A stretch of 57,383 bases of DNA from Amycolatopsis palatopharyngis. Lineage in GTDB: Bacteria; Actinomycetota; Actinomycetes; Mycobacteriales; Pseudonocardiaceae. Below are positions 1 through 8,243 of this stretch, piece after piece. The position numbers and the translations under genes were made by a program. How positions within the stretch are numbered: position 1 is the stretch's first letter; each line of letters opens with the position of its first letter. The stretch is from positions 1-57,383 of the forward strand of contig NZ_PQHZ01000042.1 in the NCBI RefSeq assembly GCF_003385185.1, written 5' to 3'. The notes beneath the pieces are model-generated. The model ran no database searches. It was not told the DNA's origin and worked only from the letters and a program-made list of their open reading frames with translations.

Positions 1-654
1 GGCCAGGGGTCCATTCCGAACGCCTCGATCCCGCCGGGTGGCGGTGGTGCCGGGGGTGGCGGCATCCCCGGTGGAGGTGGTGGCGGCGGTGGCGGTGGCT
101 ACACGCCCACGCCGATGCCCCCGCCGGTCACGCGGGCCCCGGGAGTCGGCACGAGTTCCGTTCCCGTCGGCAGCACACGCCCCTCCGGCTACCAGCAGCC
201 GAACTTCAGCGGGCCACGCTCCGGAGGCGGCGGCGGTAACACCAGCGGGTTCGGCGGCATGGGCCCCATGCCAATGGGCATGGCAGGCGGCGCCGGTGGA
301 GCGGGCGGTGGCTCGGACTACAACAGCAAGATCGGCCGTGGTGGCGGTGGTTTCGGTCCTGGAGGCGGCGGCGGAGCGGGAGCCGGTGCGGGTAGCGGTC
401 CGGCCTCCGGCGCGGCGAAACCCGGCGGTGTCGGCGCGGCGGAAGCCGCCGCTGGACGCGGTGGGGCCGGTGGCATGGGTGCGGCCGGTGGCCGTGGCAT
501 GGGCGGCGGTATGGGCGCGGGCATGGGTGGTGGCCGTGGCGGTAAGGGCGGCGAGGACGAGGACCACCAGCGTCCGACCTACCTGCTCGAAGGTGACCCG
601 GACGAGGTGTTCGGCACCGACCAGCGCACGGCCCCGCCGGTCATCGGCGAGTGA
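1..654 (+). CDS. C-terminal part of a Gly-rich, probably secreted PPE/WXG-type protein (5' end outside window)
   Basis: The frame is open from base 1 to the TGA at 652-654, so the window starts inside the gene. The visible 217 residues are extremely rich in Gly, with Ala, Pro and Met: runs of GGGG, then GMGGGMGAGMGGG near the end. They finish in a conserved-looking acidic tail (RPTYLLEGDPDEVFGTDQ, then APPVIGE). From family memory, this architecture is common at the C-terminus of PPE-domain or WXG100-associated ESX substrates in Pseudonocardiaceae. The N-terminal domain that would prove this is not in the window, so function is inferred. It is convergent with the galactofuranosyltransferase gene, with a hairpin between them. 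Confidence 0.7.
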   Translation, partial: GQGSIPNASIPPGGGGAGGGGIPGGGGGGGGGGYTPTPMPPPVTRAPGVGTSSVPVGSTRPSGYQQPNFSGPRSGGGGGNTSGFGGMGPMPMGMAGGAGGAGGGSDYNSKIGRGGGGFGPGGGGGAGAGAGSGPASGAAKPGGVGAAEAAAGRGGAGGMGAAGGRGMGGGMGAGMGGGRGGKGGEDEDHQRPTYLLEGDPDEVFGTDQRTAPPVIGE

Positions 655-656
655 CT

Positions 657-708
657 CCGGCCGCCGGGATCCCCTGATCGCGATGCGGTCCGGATCCCGG
701 CGGGCCGG
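657..708. terminator. Bidirectional hairpin terminator between convergent genes
   Basis: Arms at 657-672 and 692-708 pair over 16 bases with one bulged C (CCGGCCGCCGGGATCC against GGATCCCGGCGGGCCGG), around a 19-base loop. It sits in the 60 bases between two convergent stop codons. There is no T-run, as usual in actinobacteria. Confidence 0.7.
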
Positions 709-714
709 TCGCGA

Positions 715-1629
715 TCAGTAGCGGAAGAACTTCTCCTTGCGACCCTGCCGGACCAGACGCAGCCACTGGGCGAAGGCCTTCGGGTCACGCTTGACGCCCA
801 CGAAGTACAGCCCGAACCGGATGATCTCCAGCGCACCGATCTTGCGCATGCCGGGCTGCGAGAGCAGGTAGCCGCGGTTGCGGTAGGTGTAATAGCGCTT
901 GACCTCGTTCTCCGGGTCCTGCGCGTGGAACCGCCCGCCGAGCATCGGCTTGAACTCGTCGGATCCGTTCGGGTGCAGATACGAGGTCTTCAACGAGGTC
1001 CCGAAGGGCAGACCGGAGCGCACCAGCCTGCGGTGCAGTTCCACCTCGTCCCCTCGGAAGAACAGCCGCAGGTCCGGCACCCCGACCACGTCTAGGGTCG
1101 AGGCGCGAAACAGTGCGCCGTTCATCAGTGACGCGATACCCGGCAGGAAGTCCTCGCCGAGCTCAGCGGTCGATCGCTTCCACGTCAGGCCTCTGCGCAG
1201 GGGGAACGCCAGCTTGTCCGGTGCGTCGATGTTGGACACGACGGGGGAGACCTCGGCGAGTCCTCGCTTATCGGCCTCGTCCAGGAGAATCTCGAGAACG
1301 TTCTCGTCGGCTGGCCTGCCGTCGTCGTCCGCGAGCCACACCCAGTCCGCGCCCAGCGCCAACGCGTGCAGCATGCCGAGCGCGAAACCGCCCGCTCCGC
1401 CCAGATTGCGGTGCGACGGCAGGTAGGTGCACGGCAGCGGGACACTTTCCACGACCTCGCGTGCGGACTGGTCGGGTCCGTTGTCGACCACGATCAGCTG
1501 ATCGACCGGGTGCGTCTGGGCCGCGATGACCTTCAACGAGTCGGCAAGGAGTTCGCGACGGTGCCGGGTGACCACGACGGCCACGACGGAACCCGCGCCC
1601 AGCGGCGCCACCTCGGGCTCGCGGCTCAT
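715..1629 (-). CDS. glfT1: Galactofuranosyltransferase GlfT1 (GT2 family)
   Basis: A GT-A glycosyltransferase expected to add the first galactofuranose residues to the decaprenyl-PP-GlcNAc-Rha linker of arabinogalactan, at the cytoplasmic membrane. The N-terminus has the GT2 nucleotide-sugar fold (VVVTRHRRELL, then VVDNGPDQS), the acidic motif LADDDGRP near residue 110, and a later FFRGDEVELHRR segment. The tail YRNRGYLLSQPG resembles GlfT1. The start at 1629 (MSREPEV) has GAGG 10-13 bases upstream. An ATG at 1662 would add 11 residues. It lies 78 bases downstream of wzt in the same operon; in M. tuberculosis Rv3782 also sits between the two transporter genes. Confidence in the family is high; the exact acceptor is inferred from synteny. 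Confidence 0.88.
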   Translation of the reverse strand: MSREPEVAPLGAGSVVAVVVTRHRRELLADSLKVIAAQTHPVDQLIVVDNGPDQSAREVVESVPLPCTYLPSHRNLGGAGGFALGMLHALALGADWVWLADDDGRPADENVLEILLDEADKRGLAEVSPVVSNIDAPDKLAFPLRRGLTWKRSTAELGEDFLPGIASLMNGALFRASTLDVVGVPDLRLFFRGDEVELHRRLVRSGLPFGTSLKTSYLHPNGSDEFKPMLGGRFHAQDPENEVKRYYTYRNRGYLLSQPGMRKIGALEIIRFGLYFVGVKRDPKAFAQWLRLVRQGRKEKFFRY

Positions 1630-1707
1630 GTCTGCTGCCTCATTCGCCGGCGGGCTGCACATCGCTCAGTGCCGTGCCCTGCTCGGTCACGGTGCCGGTC
1701 GCTCATG

Positions 1708-2532
1708 TCAGTCCCCGCCCTTGGCCGATACCGAGTTGTCGGCGACGATTCGCTCCGCGGCCTCGGCGCTGAGGTTCTCGAACGGGTCCTTGCCCTTGTA
1801 CGCGGTGAGGACGTCGCGGAGTGAGCCCTGCATCTTCATGTTGCCCTCGTCCATCCAGATGGCCGAGGTGCACAGCTCCAGCAGCAGATCGTCCTGATGC
1901 GAGGCGAACACCAGCAGCCCCGAACGCCGGACCAGGTCGACCAGGCGGTCACGTGCCTTGTTCAGGAACGCGGCGTCGACGGCTCCGATGCCCTCGTCGA
2001 GCAGCAGGATCTCCGGGTCGATCGATGTCACCACGCCGAGCGCGAGGCGCACTCGCATACCAGTGGAGTACGTGCGCAGGGGCATGGACAGATAGTCGCC
2101 GAGCTCGGTGAAGTCCGCGATGTCGTCGACTCGCTTCTCCATCTGCTTCCGGGTCATCCCCAGATAGAGCCCGCGGATCATGATGTTCTCGTACCCGGAG
2201 ATCTCCTGGTCCATGCCGACACCGAGATCGAAAACCGGCGCGACCCTGCCGACGATTCTGGCGGACCCTCTGGTCGGCTCGTAGATCCCGGACAACAGCC
2301 TGAGCAGGGTGGACTTGCCGGCCCCGTTGTGCCCGACGAGCCCGATCCGATCCCCTTCGTTGATCGACACCGAGATGTCGTGCAGTGCCTCGATCACCGG
2401 CACGCGGCTCTGCGTGCCGATCTTTCCGCCTACCTTGCCGAGGACCTTCTTCTTCAGCGAGCGGCTTTTCGCGTCGAAGATCGGGAAATCGACCGAGGCG
2501 TTCCAGACGTCGATGCTGACCATGTCACTCAC
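1708..2532 (-). CDS. wzt: Galactan ABC exporter ATP-binding protein (Wzt type)
   Basis: ATPase subunit of an ABC-2 polysaccharide exporter, predicted to drive flipping of the lipid-linked galactan. Visible motifs are Walker A GHNGAGKST, the modified signature YSTGMRVRLA, and Walker B EILLLDEGIGAVD, followed by the switch histidine in FASHQDD. It belongs to the TagH/Wzt subgroup, and at about 274 residues it lacks an extra C-terminal carbohydrate-binding domain. The GTG at 2532 is preferred because GGAAG lies 12 bases upstream; an ATG at 2523 (MVSIDVWN) is the alternative. The permease gene ends 40-50 bases upstream on the same strand. It corresponds to Rv3781 of M. tuberculosis. Confidence 0.9.
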   Translation of the reverse strand: MSDMVSIDVWNASVDFPIFDAKSRSLKKKVLGKVGGKIGTQSRVPVIEALHDISVSINEGDRIGLVGHNGAGKSTLLRLLSGIYEPTRGSARIVGRVAPVFDLGVGMDQEISGYENIMIRGLYLGMTRKQMEKRVDDIADFTELGDYLSMPLRTYSTGMRVRLALGVVTSIDPEILLLDEGIGAVDAAFLNKARDRLVDLVRRSGLLVFASHQDDLLLELCTSAIWMDEGNMKMQGSLRDVLTAYKGKDPFENLSAEAAERIVADNSVSAKGGD

Positions 2533-2574
2533 ACTCGCTCTTCCGGGCACGCGACCCTGAGTTCTTCATCGTCC

Positions 2575-3516
2575 TCACACCCAGTACGAGACGCGGGCAC
2601 GGTAGTTGCGGAGCACGACCAGCGCCAGGGCCCAGCCGACGATGGCGAATCCTCCCACCACCGCCCAGTGATGCCAGCTCTGCTGGTTGCCGATCATTGG
2701 CGCACGCACTACCTGAATGAAGTGGTACATCGGGTTCAGTTCGGCGATCAGGTTCCGCCAGCTCACCGTGTCCCCGAATCGCTTCTGCAGGATATCGGTC
2801 GACCAGACGATCGGCGTCATGAAGAACAGCAGGTTGATGAGGCTCGAGATGACCTGCGGGATGTCTCGGAACCGAGTCGAGACAACACCGAAGAGCAGCA
2901 CGACCCATCCGGCGTTGATCGCGATCAGGGCGAAGCCCGGGATGGCGAGCAGCGCGCTCCAGTTGAGGCCGGGCTGGGGGATCCCGCCTTCGGTGATCAC
3001 GTAACCGGGCCTGGAGATCTCACTCCAGAAGACGCTGATCACCAGCACGTAGATGACCATGTTGTGGCCGAACATGATCATCTGTCGCCATACGGTGCGC
3101 AGCACGTAGACCGACAACGGCGCAGGTAGGTGCTTGATCAGGCCTTCGTTCGAGATGAAGGTGTCGGCGCCCTCGGTCAGGCAGCCGAGAATGAAGTGCC
3201 AGACGATGAAGCCCGTGGTGATGTAGGGCAGGAACGCGGCGATCTCCGAGCCGAACAGCTGTGAGTACAGCAGGCCGAGACCAAGTGCCGTGATGCCCAT
3301 ACTGATGGTGATCCACAAGGGACCCAGAACGGACCGGCGGTAGCGCTGTTTGATGTCCTGCCAGCCGAGATGGCTCCACAGTTCGCGCTGCTGAAATCCG
3401 TTCTTGAGGTCGGCGAACGCGCGCGCCCAGGAGCGGCTGTCGGACTTGACCCTGATCGTTGCCGAGGCGGACGCGGCCCTATCGCCGCCCGCCGAAACGG
3501 TGCTGGTGGCATGCAC
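2575..3516 (-). CDS. wzm: Galactan ABC exporter permease (Wzm type)
   Basis: Membrane subunit of the ABC-2 exporter that pairs with the downstream ATPase. The recognisable homology starts at ELWSHLGWQDIKQRYRR, the cytoplasmic interface helix of this family. About six hydrophobic segments follow (for example ALGLGLLYSQLFG, PYITTGFIVWHFILGCL, INLLFFMTPIVW). NPMYHFIQVVRAPMIG near the end is typical of Wzm/TagG proteins. The start is uncertain: the frame is open up to an ATG at 3642, but that overlaps the divergent gene at 3641 and would add 42 unconserved residues, so the GTG at 3516 is used here. It corresponds to Rv3783. The operon is wzm-wzt-glfT1. Confidence 0.87.
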   Translation of the reverse strand: MHATSTVSAGGDRAASASATIRVKSDSRSWARAFADLKNGFQQRELWSHLGWQDIKQRYRRSVLGPLWITISMGITALGLGLLYSQLFGSEIAAFLPYITTGFIVWHFILGCLTEGADTFISNEGLIKHLPAPLSVYVLRTVWRQMIMFGHNMVIYVLVISVFWSEISRPGYVITEGGIPQPGLNWSALLAIPGFALIAINAGWVVLLFGVVSTRFRDIPQVISSLINLLFFMTPIVWSTDILQKRFGDTVSWRNLIAELNPMYHFIQVVRAPMIGNQQSWHHWAVVGGFAIVGWALALVVLRNYRARVSYWV

Positions 3517-3640
3517 GAGATATGAGGGTACTGCGGTGTGTGCAGGAGCTCGCCGGACCCCGCCGGTAGGCGGATAAATGGCCTTCGGAGCAGAACCGAA
3601 ACCCTCATAAAGAGGACACGAACTGGTAGTTTTCTCCGCC

Positions 3641-4924
3641 ATGGACCCAGTGACGGACGCGCAGGCGGAGAGATTCCGGCGGCCGGTGTACTACCTCGTC
3701 GCCCCTGCGGGCTTTCCGAACTACGGGGACGAGTTGATCGCCGCCTCATGGCTGCGTTACCTCGCCGACGTCGCGCCGGATGCGGACGTCTGGGTCGACA
3801 CTCACTCGCCAGGGCCCAGCACCATGTTGCTGTCCGATCTGCATCCTCGCGTCCGCTTCACCGATACGCTCTGGCGACTGTGCTCCGACGCACAGTCGGA
3901 AGATCCCTGGCAGGTCGCGGCGTGGGTACGGGACGCGGTGAACAATCCGGGCGTCGCGCCGCGCTGGTTCCACGGGATCGACCTGCTGGGCAAGGTGGAC
4001 GTACTGCACGTGCTGGGCGGTGGTTACATCAACAAGCTGTGGCCGCAGCACATCGGGCTGCTCGCCGGGGTGGCCGCGGCCAAGGCGCGTTCCGGGGCAC
4101 GCGCGGCGATGACCGGTCAGGGGCTGTTGCCCGTCTGCGACGACGCGGCGCCGCTCCTGCGGACGCTGGTGGAGCAGTTCGATGTGGCGGAGGTCAGGGA
4201 CCAGGGTTCGGCCGAGCTCCTGGACATCGGAATGGGCGTTGACGACGCGTTCCTCGCCGGCCGTGCCCAGGGCCTGTACGCCGAGGGCGACGTGCCCGAG
4301 GTCATGCTGTGTCTGCAGTCCGACCTGGTGGACGTCGGCGCGGGCAGGCTCGCGGGCGCCGTGCTCTCGATGCTGCGTTCCTGGAAGATCGACCCGGCGA
4401 ACGTCGGAGTCGTCGAGGGAATTCCACGGGCCGACCGTGAGGTGTACCTGCTGCTCGAACGGGATCTGCCCGGCGCACGGTTCTATCCGTTCCCCGAGGT
4501 GTGGGGCAGTGGCCTCCCGGTGTCGCCCGAGCAGACCTGGATCACCACGCGGTTCCATCCGCACCTGATGGCAGCCGCGGCCGGGGCCAGTGGGGTCGCG
4601 GTGTCCGTCCATCCGGACTACTACGCCACGAAGCACCGCTCACTGGCCGACCTCGGATCGAACTGGACCCTGGTCGAGGACCTGTCCGAAGTGCCGGAAA
4701 GGCCCAGCGCAGGCGGGTTCGCCGTGGGCGATGTGGACCGGTTCCGGGCGGGCAAAATCGCGCTTGCCAGGGCCATTTACGCCCCGATCCTGCGTGAACC
4801 CGAACCAAAGCCCGAACCGGAATCGGCACCCGAACCGGAACCAGACGCAGACCTGGCTCCGAGCGAGCCCGAGCCAGGCCCGGGCCGTATCCGCCGCCAC
4901 CTTTCCCGCTTCAGGCGCCCCTGA
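3641..4924 (+). CDS. Polysaccharide pyruvyl transferase family protein
   Basis: Related to enzymes that transfer pyruvate from PEP as a ketal onto sugars of wall polymers. The start has the family pattern YYLVAPAGFPNYGDELIAASWL (Gly-Asp of the GDE motif near residue 30). The middle has VDVLHVLGGGYINKLWP and a TGQGLLP segment, and the last third ends with TTRFHPHLMAAAAG. Residues about 385-427 are a Pro/Glu-rich linker followed by a basic end (RIRRHLSRFRRP). It is divergent from the galactan export operon, suggesting modification of a related envelope polymer; this gene is not in the M. tuberculosis neighbourhood as I recall it. The family is a good match; the acceptor is unknown. Confidence 0.72.
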   Translation: MDPVTDAQAERFRRPVYYLVAPAGFPNYGDELIAASWLRYLADVAPDADVWVDTHSPGPSTMLLSDLHPRVRFTDTLWRLCSDAQSEDPWQVAAWVRDAVNNPGVAPRWFHGIDLLGKVDVLHVLGGGYINKLWPQHIGLLAGVAAAKARSGARAAMTGQGLLPVCDDAAPLLRTLVEQFDVAEVRDQGSAELLDIGMGVDDAFLAGRAQGLYAEGDVPEVMLCLQSDLVDVGAGRLAGAVLSMLRSWKIDPANVGVVEGIPRADREVYLLLERDLPGARFYPFPEVWGSGLPVSPEQTWITTRFHPHLMAAAAGASGVAVSVHPDYYATKHRSLADLGSNWTLVEDLSEVPERPSAGGFAVGDVDRFRAGKIALARAIYAPILREPEPKPEPESAPEPEPDADLAPSEPEPGPGRIRRHLSRFRRP

Positions 4925-4945
4925 CCAGTGCGCGGGTAGGAGCGC

Positions 4946-5052
4946 CTGCAAGTACACCCAAGCAAGATCAGGAGCGTCGTTAACTGCTACCAAGCGACGG
5001 TCACTTGGTAGCAGTTAACGACCCAGTCGATCTTGCTTGGGTGTACTTGCAG
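4946..5052. repeat. Long two-tier inverted repeat (giant hairpin), probable bidirectional terminator
   Basis: Outer arms 4946-4969 and 5029-5052 are 24-base perfect complements. Inner arms 4976-4994 and 5004-5022 are 19-base perfect complements. A 6x6 unpaired internal loop (4970-4975 and 5023-5028) separates them, and the apical loop is 9 bases (4995-5003). It fills most of the gap between the convergent pyruvyl-transferase and bpa genes. It is far longer than a normal terminator and less GC-rich than its surroundings. Confidence 0.9.
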
Positions 5053-5078
5053 ACGTACCAACCCAGGTGCGGGAGGGG

Positions 5079-5651
5079 CTAGAGGTACTGGCCCGTGTTG
5101 CCGATGCCCGAGCCAGGCTGTTCGGCGGCACTTGCGGAGCTGCCGGGCGGTAGACCACGGCGCATCTGCTCCAGCTGCACCCGCGCCGCCATCTGCTGGG
5201 CGAACAGCGCCGTCTGGATGCCGTGGAACAGGCCCTCGAGCCAGCCGACCAGCTGCGCCTGCGCGATCCGCAGTTCGGCATCCGACGGCGTGCTGTCCTC
5301 GGTGAACGGCGCCACCAGCCGCTCCAGCTCGTCCTGCAGCTCGGGTGCCAGCGCCTGTTCCAGTTCCTTGATCGAGGTCTCGTGGATCTCGCGCAGCCGG
5401 TTGCGGCTCGCGTCGTCCAGCGGTGCCGCCCGGACCTCCTCGAGCAACTGCTTGATCATGGTGCCGATCCGCATGACCTTGGCGGGCTCCTCGACGAGGT
5501 CGCCGACCGTCTCACTCTGCTCGGCCTCCTCGGCCGAGGCGATGCGTGCGGTGCCCACCGGTGACCCGTCCGGGCCGACGACGACCACGTGGGACTGCTC
5601 GGCGTCAGACGCGCCGGATATGCCGGAGTTGGGCGAATTAGGCTCGGTCAT
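5079..5651 (-). CDS. bpa: Bacterial proteasome activator Bpa
   Basis: ATP-independent ring-shaped activator of the 20S proteasome that feeds unfolded substrates into the core. The protein of about 190 residues has a helical core (TMIKQLLEEVRAAPLDD, then LREIHETSIKELEQAL, then AQLVGWLEGLFHGIQTALF). It ends in GQYL, the C-terminal motif known in Bpa to dock into the 20S core. The preferred start is the ATG at 5651 (MTEPNSP); an ATG at 5660 would add three residues. It matches Rv3780 of M. tuberculosis and keeps that gene's neighbourhood. It stands alone on the minus strand, with the giant hairpin after it. Confidence 0.93.
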   Translation of the reverse strand: MTEPNSPNSGISGASDAEQSHVVVVGPDGSPVGTARIASAEEAEQSETVGDLVEEPAKVMRIGTMIKQLLEEVRAAPLDDASRNRLREIHETSIKELEQALAPELQDELERLVAPFTEDSTPSDAELRIAQAQLVGWLEGLFHGIQTALFAQQMAARVQLEQMRRGLPPGSSASAAEQPGSGIGNTGQYL

Positions 5652-5843
5652 GTTCTCCATCCTGGCCTGGTTTCGCGGTGGTTCGCAGCATACGTCCCGC
5701 TGCACCCCACTGATGATCGAGTAATGGCACGCTTTGGCTCCGATCGCCTTGGCATCTCCCACCGTAACCGGGGCGGTCGCAGACCGTACTCACCAGGTCA
5801 ACCCCGGCGTGAGGGGAAAACAACACGCCCGTACGGTGTGCTC

Positions 5844-7043
5844 ATGGCGTTTGACGTCGCTCGGATTCGTGGGTTGTTTCCCGCACTGGGTGACGGCTGG
5901 ATTCACTTCGACGGCGCAGGCGGAATGCTCGTGCCGGAGCAGGTTGCCTCGGCCGTGTCAACGGCCATGCGCGCTCCGGTATCCGGTCCCGGTGGGTCGT
6001 TTCCGGCCTCACAGCGTGCGGAGAGCATCGTGACGGCGGCCAGGAAGGCAGTGGCCGACCTGGTCGGTGCCGACCCTGCCGGCGTCGTGCTCGGGCCGAG
6101 CTCCTCGGTCCTGCTCCGCCGTCTCGCCGACGTCATGTCCGACCGCTGGACCATCGGGGACGAGGTCGTCGTCTCCCGGCTCGACGAGCAGGCGAACCTC
6201 GCCCCCTGGCTGCAGGCGGCGAAGCGGGTCGGCGCGGTGGTGCGCTGGGGCGAGATCGACATCGAGACATGCGAGCTGCCCGCCTGGCAGTACGAGAGCC
6301 TGGTTTCCGCGCGTACGAAGGCCGTTGCGATCACGGCCGCGTCCGGGTCGGTCGGCACGCGCCCCGATGTGCCGACCGTTGCCGAGTTCGCCAAGCGTGT
6401 CGGAGCCACGGTGGTCGTCGACGCGACGTACGCCGCGCCGTTCGTGCCGCTGGACCTCAATGCGCTCGGTGCCGACGTGCTGGTCGTGTCCGCGCTGTCC
6501 TGGGGCGGGCCCTCAGTCGGCGCGCTGGTCTTCCGGGATCCGGAGATGATCGAGCGACTGCCGTCGATTGCGCTGGAGTCGAACGTGCGCGGCCCCGGCA
6601 GGCTGGAACTCGGCCCGCACCCATACCCCCTGCTCGCCGGGCTGATCGCCTCGGTGGACTACCTCGCCGGACTGGACGACGCCGCCACCGGGTCACGCCG
6701 CGACCGGCTCGTCACCTCGCTGGGCTCGGCGAAGTCCTACCACGCGGGTCTGCTGGCGCAGCTCTCCACCGACCTGCGTTCGCTGCGGCACGTGATGGTG
6801 ATCGGCGACGCGATGCGGCGGATCCCCGCGCTCGCGTTCACGCTGGCTGGACGCAAAGCCCCGGAGGTCGCCGAGTACCTGGCATCCCAGGGCCTGTGCG
6901 CCTTCGCCGACGACGGATCCACCGGAGTCTTCGCCTCGCTCGGTGTCGGCGAGGTCGGCGGTGCCGTGCGCATCGGCCTCGCGCACTACTCCAACGTCTT
7001 CGAAATCAACCAGCTCCTGCGCGTCCTCGAGGAACTCCGGTAA
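5844..7043 (+). CDS. Cysteine-desulfurase-like PLP-fold protein, apparently lacking the catalytic lysine
   Basis: A 399-residue fold-type I aminotransferase-like protein of the Rv3778c group. The start MAFDVARIRGLFPALGDGW and the segment GDEVVVSRLDEQANLAPWL follow SufS/Csd architecture, and VVVDATYAAPFVPLD supplies the Asp that contacts the PLP ring nitrogen. However, the segment that normally carries the Schiff-base Lys reads VSALSWGGPSVGALVFRD, with Ser where Lys is expected. It may be a pseudoenzyme or have a changed chemistry. The ATG at 5844 is used because upstream codons are unlike coding sequence. Its stop is 3 bases from the convergent oxidoreductase stop. Confidence 0.82.
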   Translation: MAFDVARIRGLFPALGDGWIHFDGAGGMLVPEQVASAVSTAMRAPVSGPGGSFPASQRAESIVTAARKAVADLVGADPAGVVLGPSSSVLLRRLADVMSDRWTIGDEVVVSRLDEQANLAPWLQAAKRVGAVVRWGEIDIETCELPAWQYESLVSARTKAVAITAASGSVGTRPDVPTVAEFAKRVGATVVVDATYAAPFVPLDLNALGADVLVVSALSWGGPSVGALVFRDPEMIERLPSIALESNVRGPGRLELGPHPYPLLAGLIASVDYLAGLDDAATGSRRDRLVTSLGSAKSYHAGLLAQLSTDLRSLRHVMVIGDAMRRIPALAFTLAGRKAPEVAEYLASQGLCAFADDGSTGVFASLGVGEVGGAVRIGLAHYSNVFEINQLLRVLEELR

Positions 7044-7046
7044 CGC

Positions 7047-8024
7047 TCAGGACCGGGCGGCGAGCAGGACCTTGCCGAAAACGCCACCCTCGTCCAGGGA
7101 CCGGTGCGCGTCACCAGCCTCCGCCATCGGCACCACCTGATCGATCACCGGCAGCACGGTGCCCTGCTCGACCAGCGGCCACAGGCGCTCACGTACGGCG
7201 CTGACGATTGCCGCCTTCTCCTCATCGGGACGGGTGCGTAGTCCGGTGGCGGCGACACTGGCCCGCTTCCCGAGCAGCTTGCCGAGGTTGAGTTCGCCCT
7301 TCACGCCACCCTGCATGCCGATGACGACCAGCCTGCCGCCGGTCGCGAGCGCGTCGACGTTGCGGCCAAGGTATGCCGCACCCATGTTGTCCAGGATGAC
7401 GTTCGCACCTCCGGTCTGGGCGCGAATTTCCTCGACGAAGTCCTGCTCCCGGTAGTTGATCACGATGTCGGCGCCGAGCTGCCTGCATCGCTCGAGGCGT
7501 TCGGCCGAACCCGCCGTCACCGCAACGGTGGCGCCCAGCGCCTTGCCCACCTGGATCGCGTGGGTGCCGATGCCCCCCGCGCCGCCGTGTACGAGCAGCA
7601 CCTCGTCCTCGCCGAGTTCCGCGTGCAGCACGACGTTCGACCAGACCGTGCAGGCGACCTCGGGCAGGCCCGCCGCGGCCAGCACGTCCACCTCGCTGGG
7701 CACCGGAAGCAGCTGTCCTGCGGGCACGGTGACCTTCTCCGCATACCCGCCGCCCGCGAGCAGTGCGCAAACCTCGTCGCCCACCTGCCACCCCTGGACG
7801 CCGTCGCCGAGCTCGGCGATGGTGCCGGAACATTCGAGCCCGAGAACCTCACTGGCGCCCTTGGGCGGCGGGTAGAGACCCTGCCGTTGCAACAGGTCGG
7901 CCCGATTGACCGCGCTTGCCGCCACGTCGATCAACACCTCGCCCGGCGCGGGCACCGGGTCGGGGACCTGGGTCCATTCCAGGGTCTCGGGGCCGCCTGG
8001 CTCACGGATGGTGATGGCAAACAT
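7047..8024 (-). CDS. NAD(P)H quinone oxidoreductase (zinc-free MDR superfamily)
   Basis: A zeta-crystallin/PIG3-type reductase of about 325 residues. It starts MFAITIREPGGPETLEW, has the GroES-like domain to about residue 130, then the Rossmann motif VHGGAGGIGTHAIQVGKALGA that binds NADPH. It has VIDQVVPMAEAGDAHRSLD near the end. No structural-zinc Cys cluster is seen, which fits quinone reductases rather than alcohol dehydrogenases. The ATG at 8024 is chosen by homology of this opening; an upstream ATG at 8078 would add 18 unconserved residues. The equivalent gene in M. tuberculosis is Rv3777, next to Rv3778c, so the order is conserved. Confidence 0.88.
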   Translation of the reverse strand: MFAITIREPGGPETLEWTQVPDPVPAPGEVLIDVAASAVNRADLLQRQGLYPPPKGASEVLGLECSGTIAELGDGVQGWQVGDEVCALLAGGGYAEKVTVPAGQLLPVPSEVDVLAAAGLPEVACTVWSNVVLHAELGEDEVLLVHGGAGGIGTHAIQVGKALGATVAVTAGSAERLERCRQLGADIVINYREQDFVEEIRAQTGGANVILDNMGAAYLGRNVDALATGGRLVVIGMQGGVKGELNLGKLLGKRASVAATGLRTRPDEEKAAIVSAVRERLWPLVEQGTVLPVIDQVVPMAEAGDAHRSLDEGGVFGKVLLAARS

Positions 8025-8243
8025 GGGTCCGACTGTATCGGCCGGCAGAGCGGGTCGCCGCGTCGATCGCGCGGGCAACGATTGCCGACTGGTAACGGTC
8101 TGTACTTACCCGTCGTAATGCCTCCGAATGACCCTTGACCGAGCAGTGGAAACGAACGAAGGTGTTCGGCTACCGGGCGCGACTCACCGTGTCGGGGAGG
8201 TGACTGGCACCCGTCCGGATCCTGCGAGAAGGAGAACCTTTCT

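Noticed and set aside
1897..3129. 410-codon frame antisense to wzt and wzm
   Set aside because: His/Asp/Val-rich shadow of the ABC exporter genes, no ribosome site or domain.
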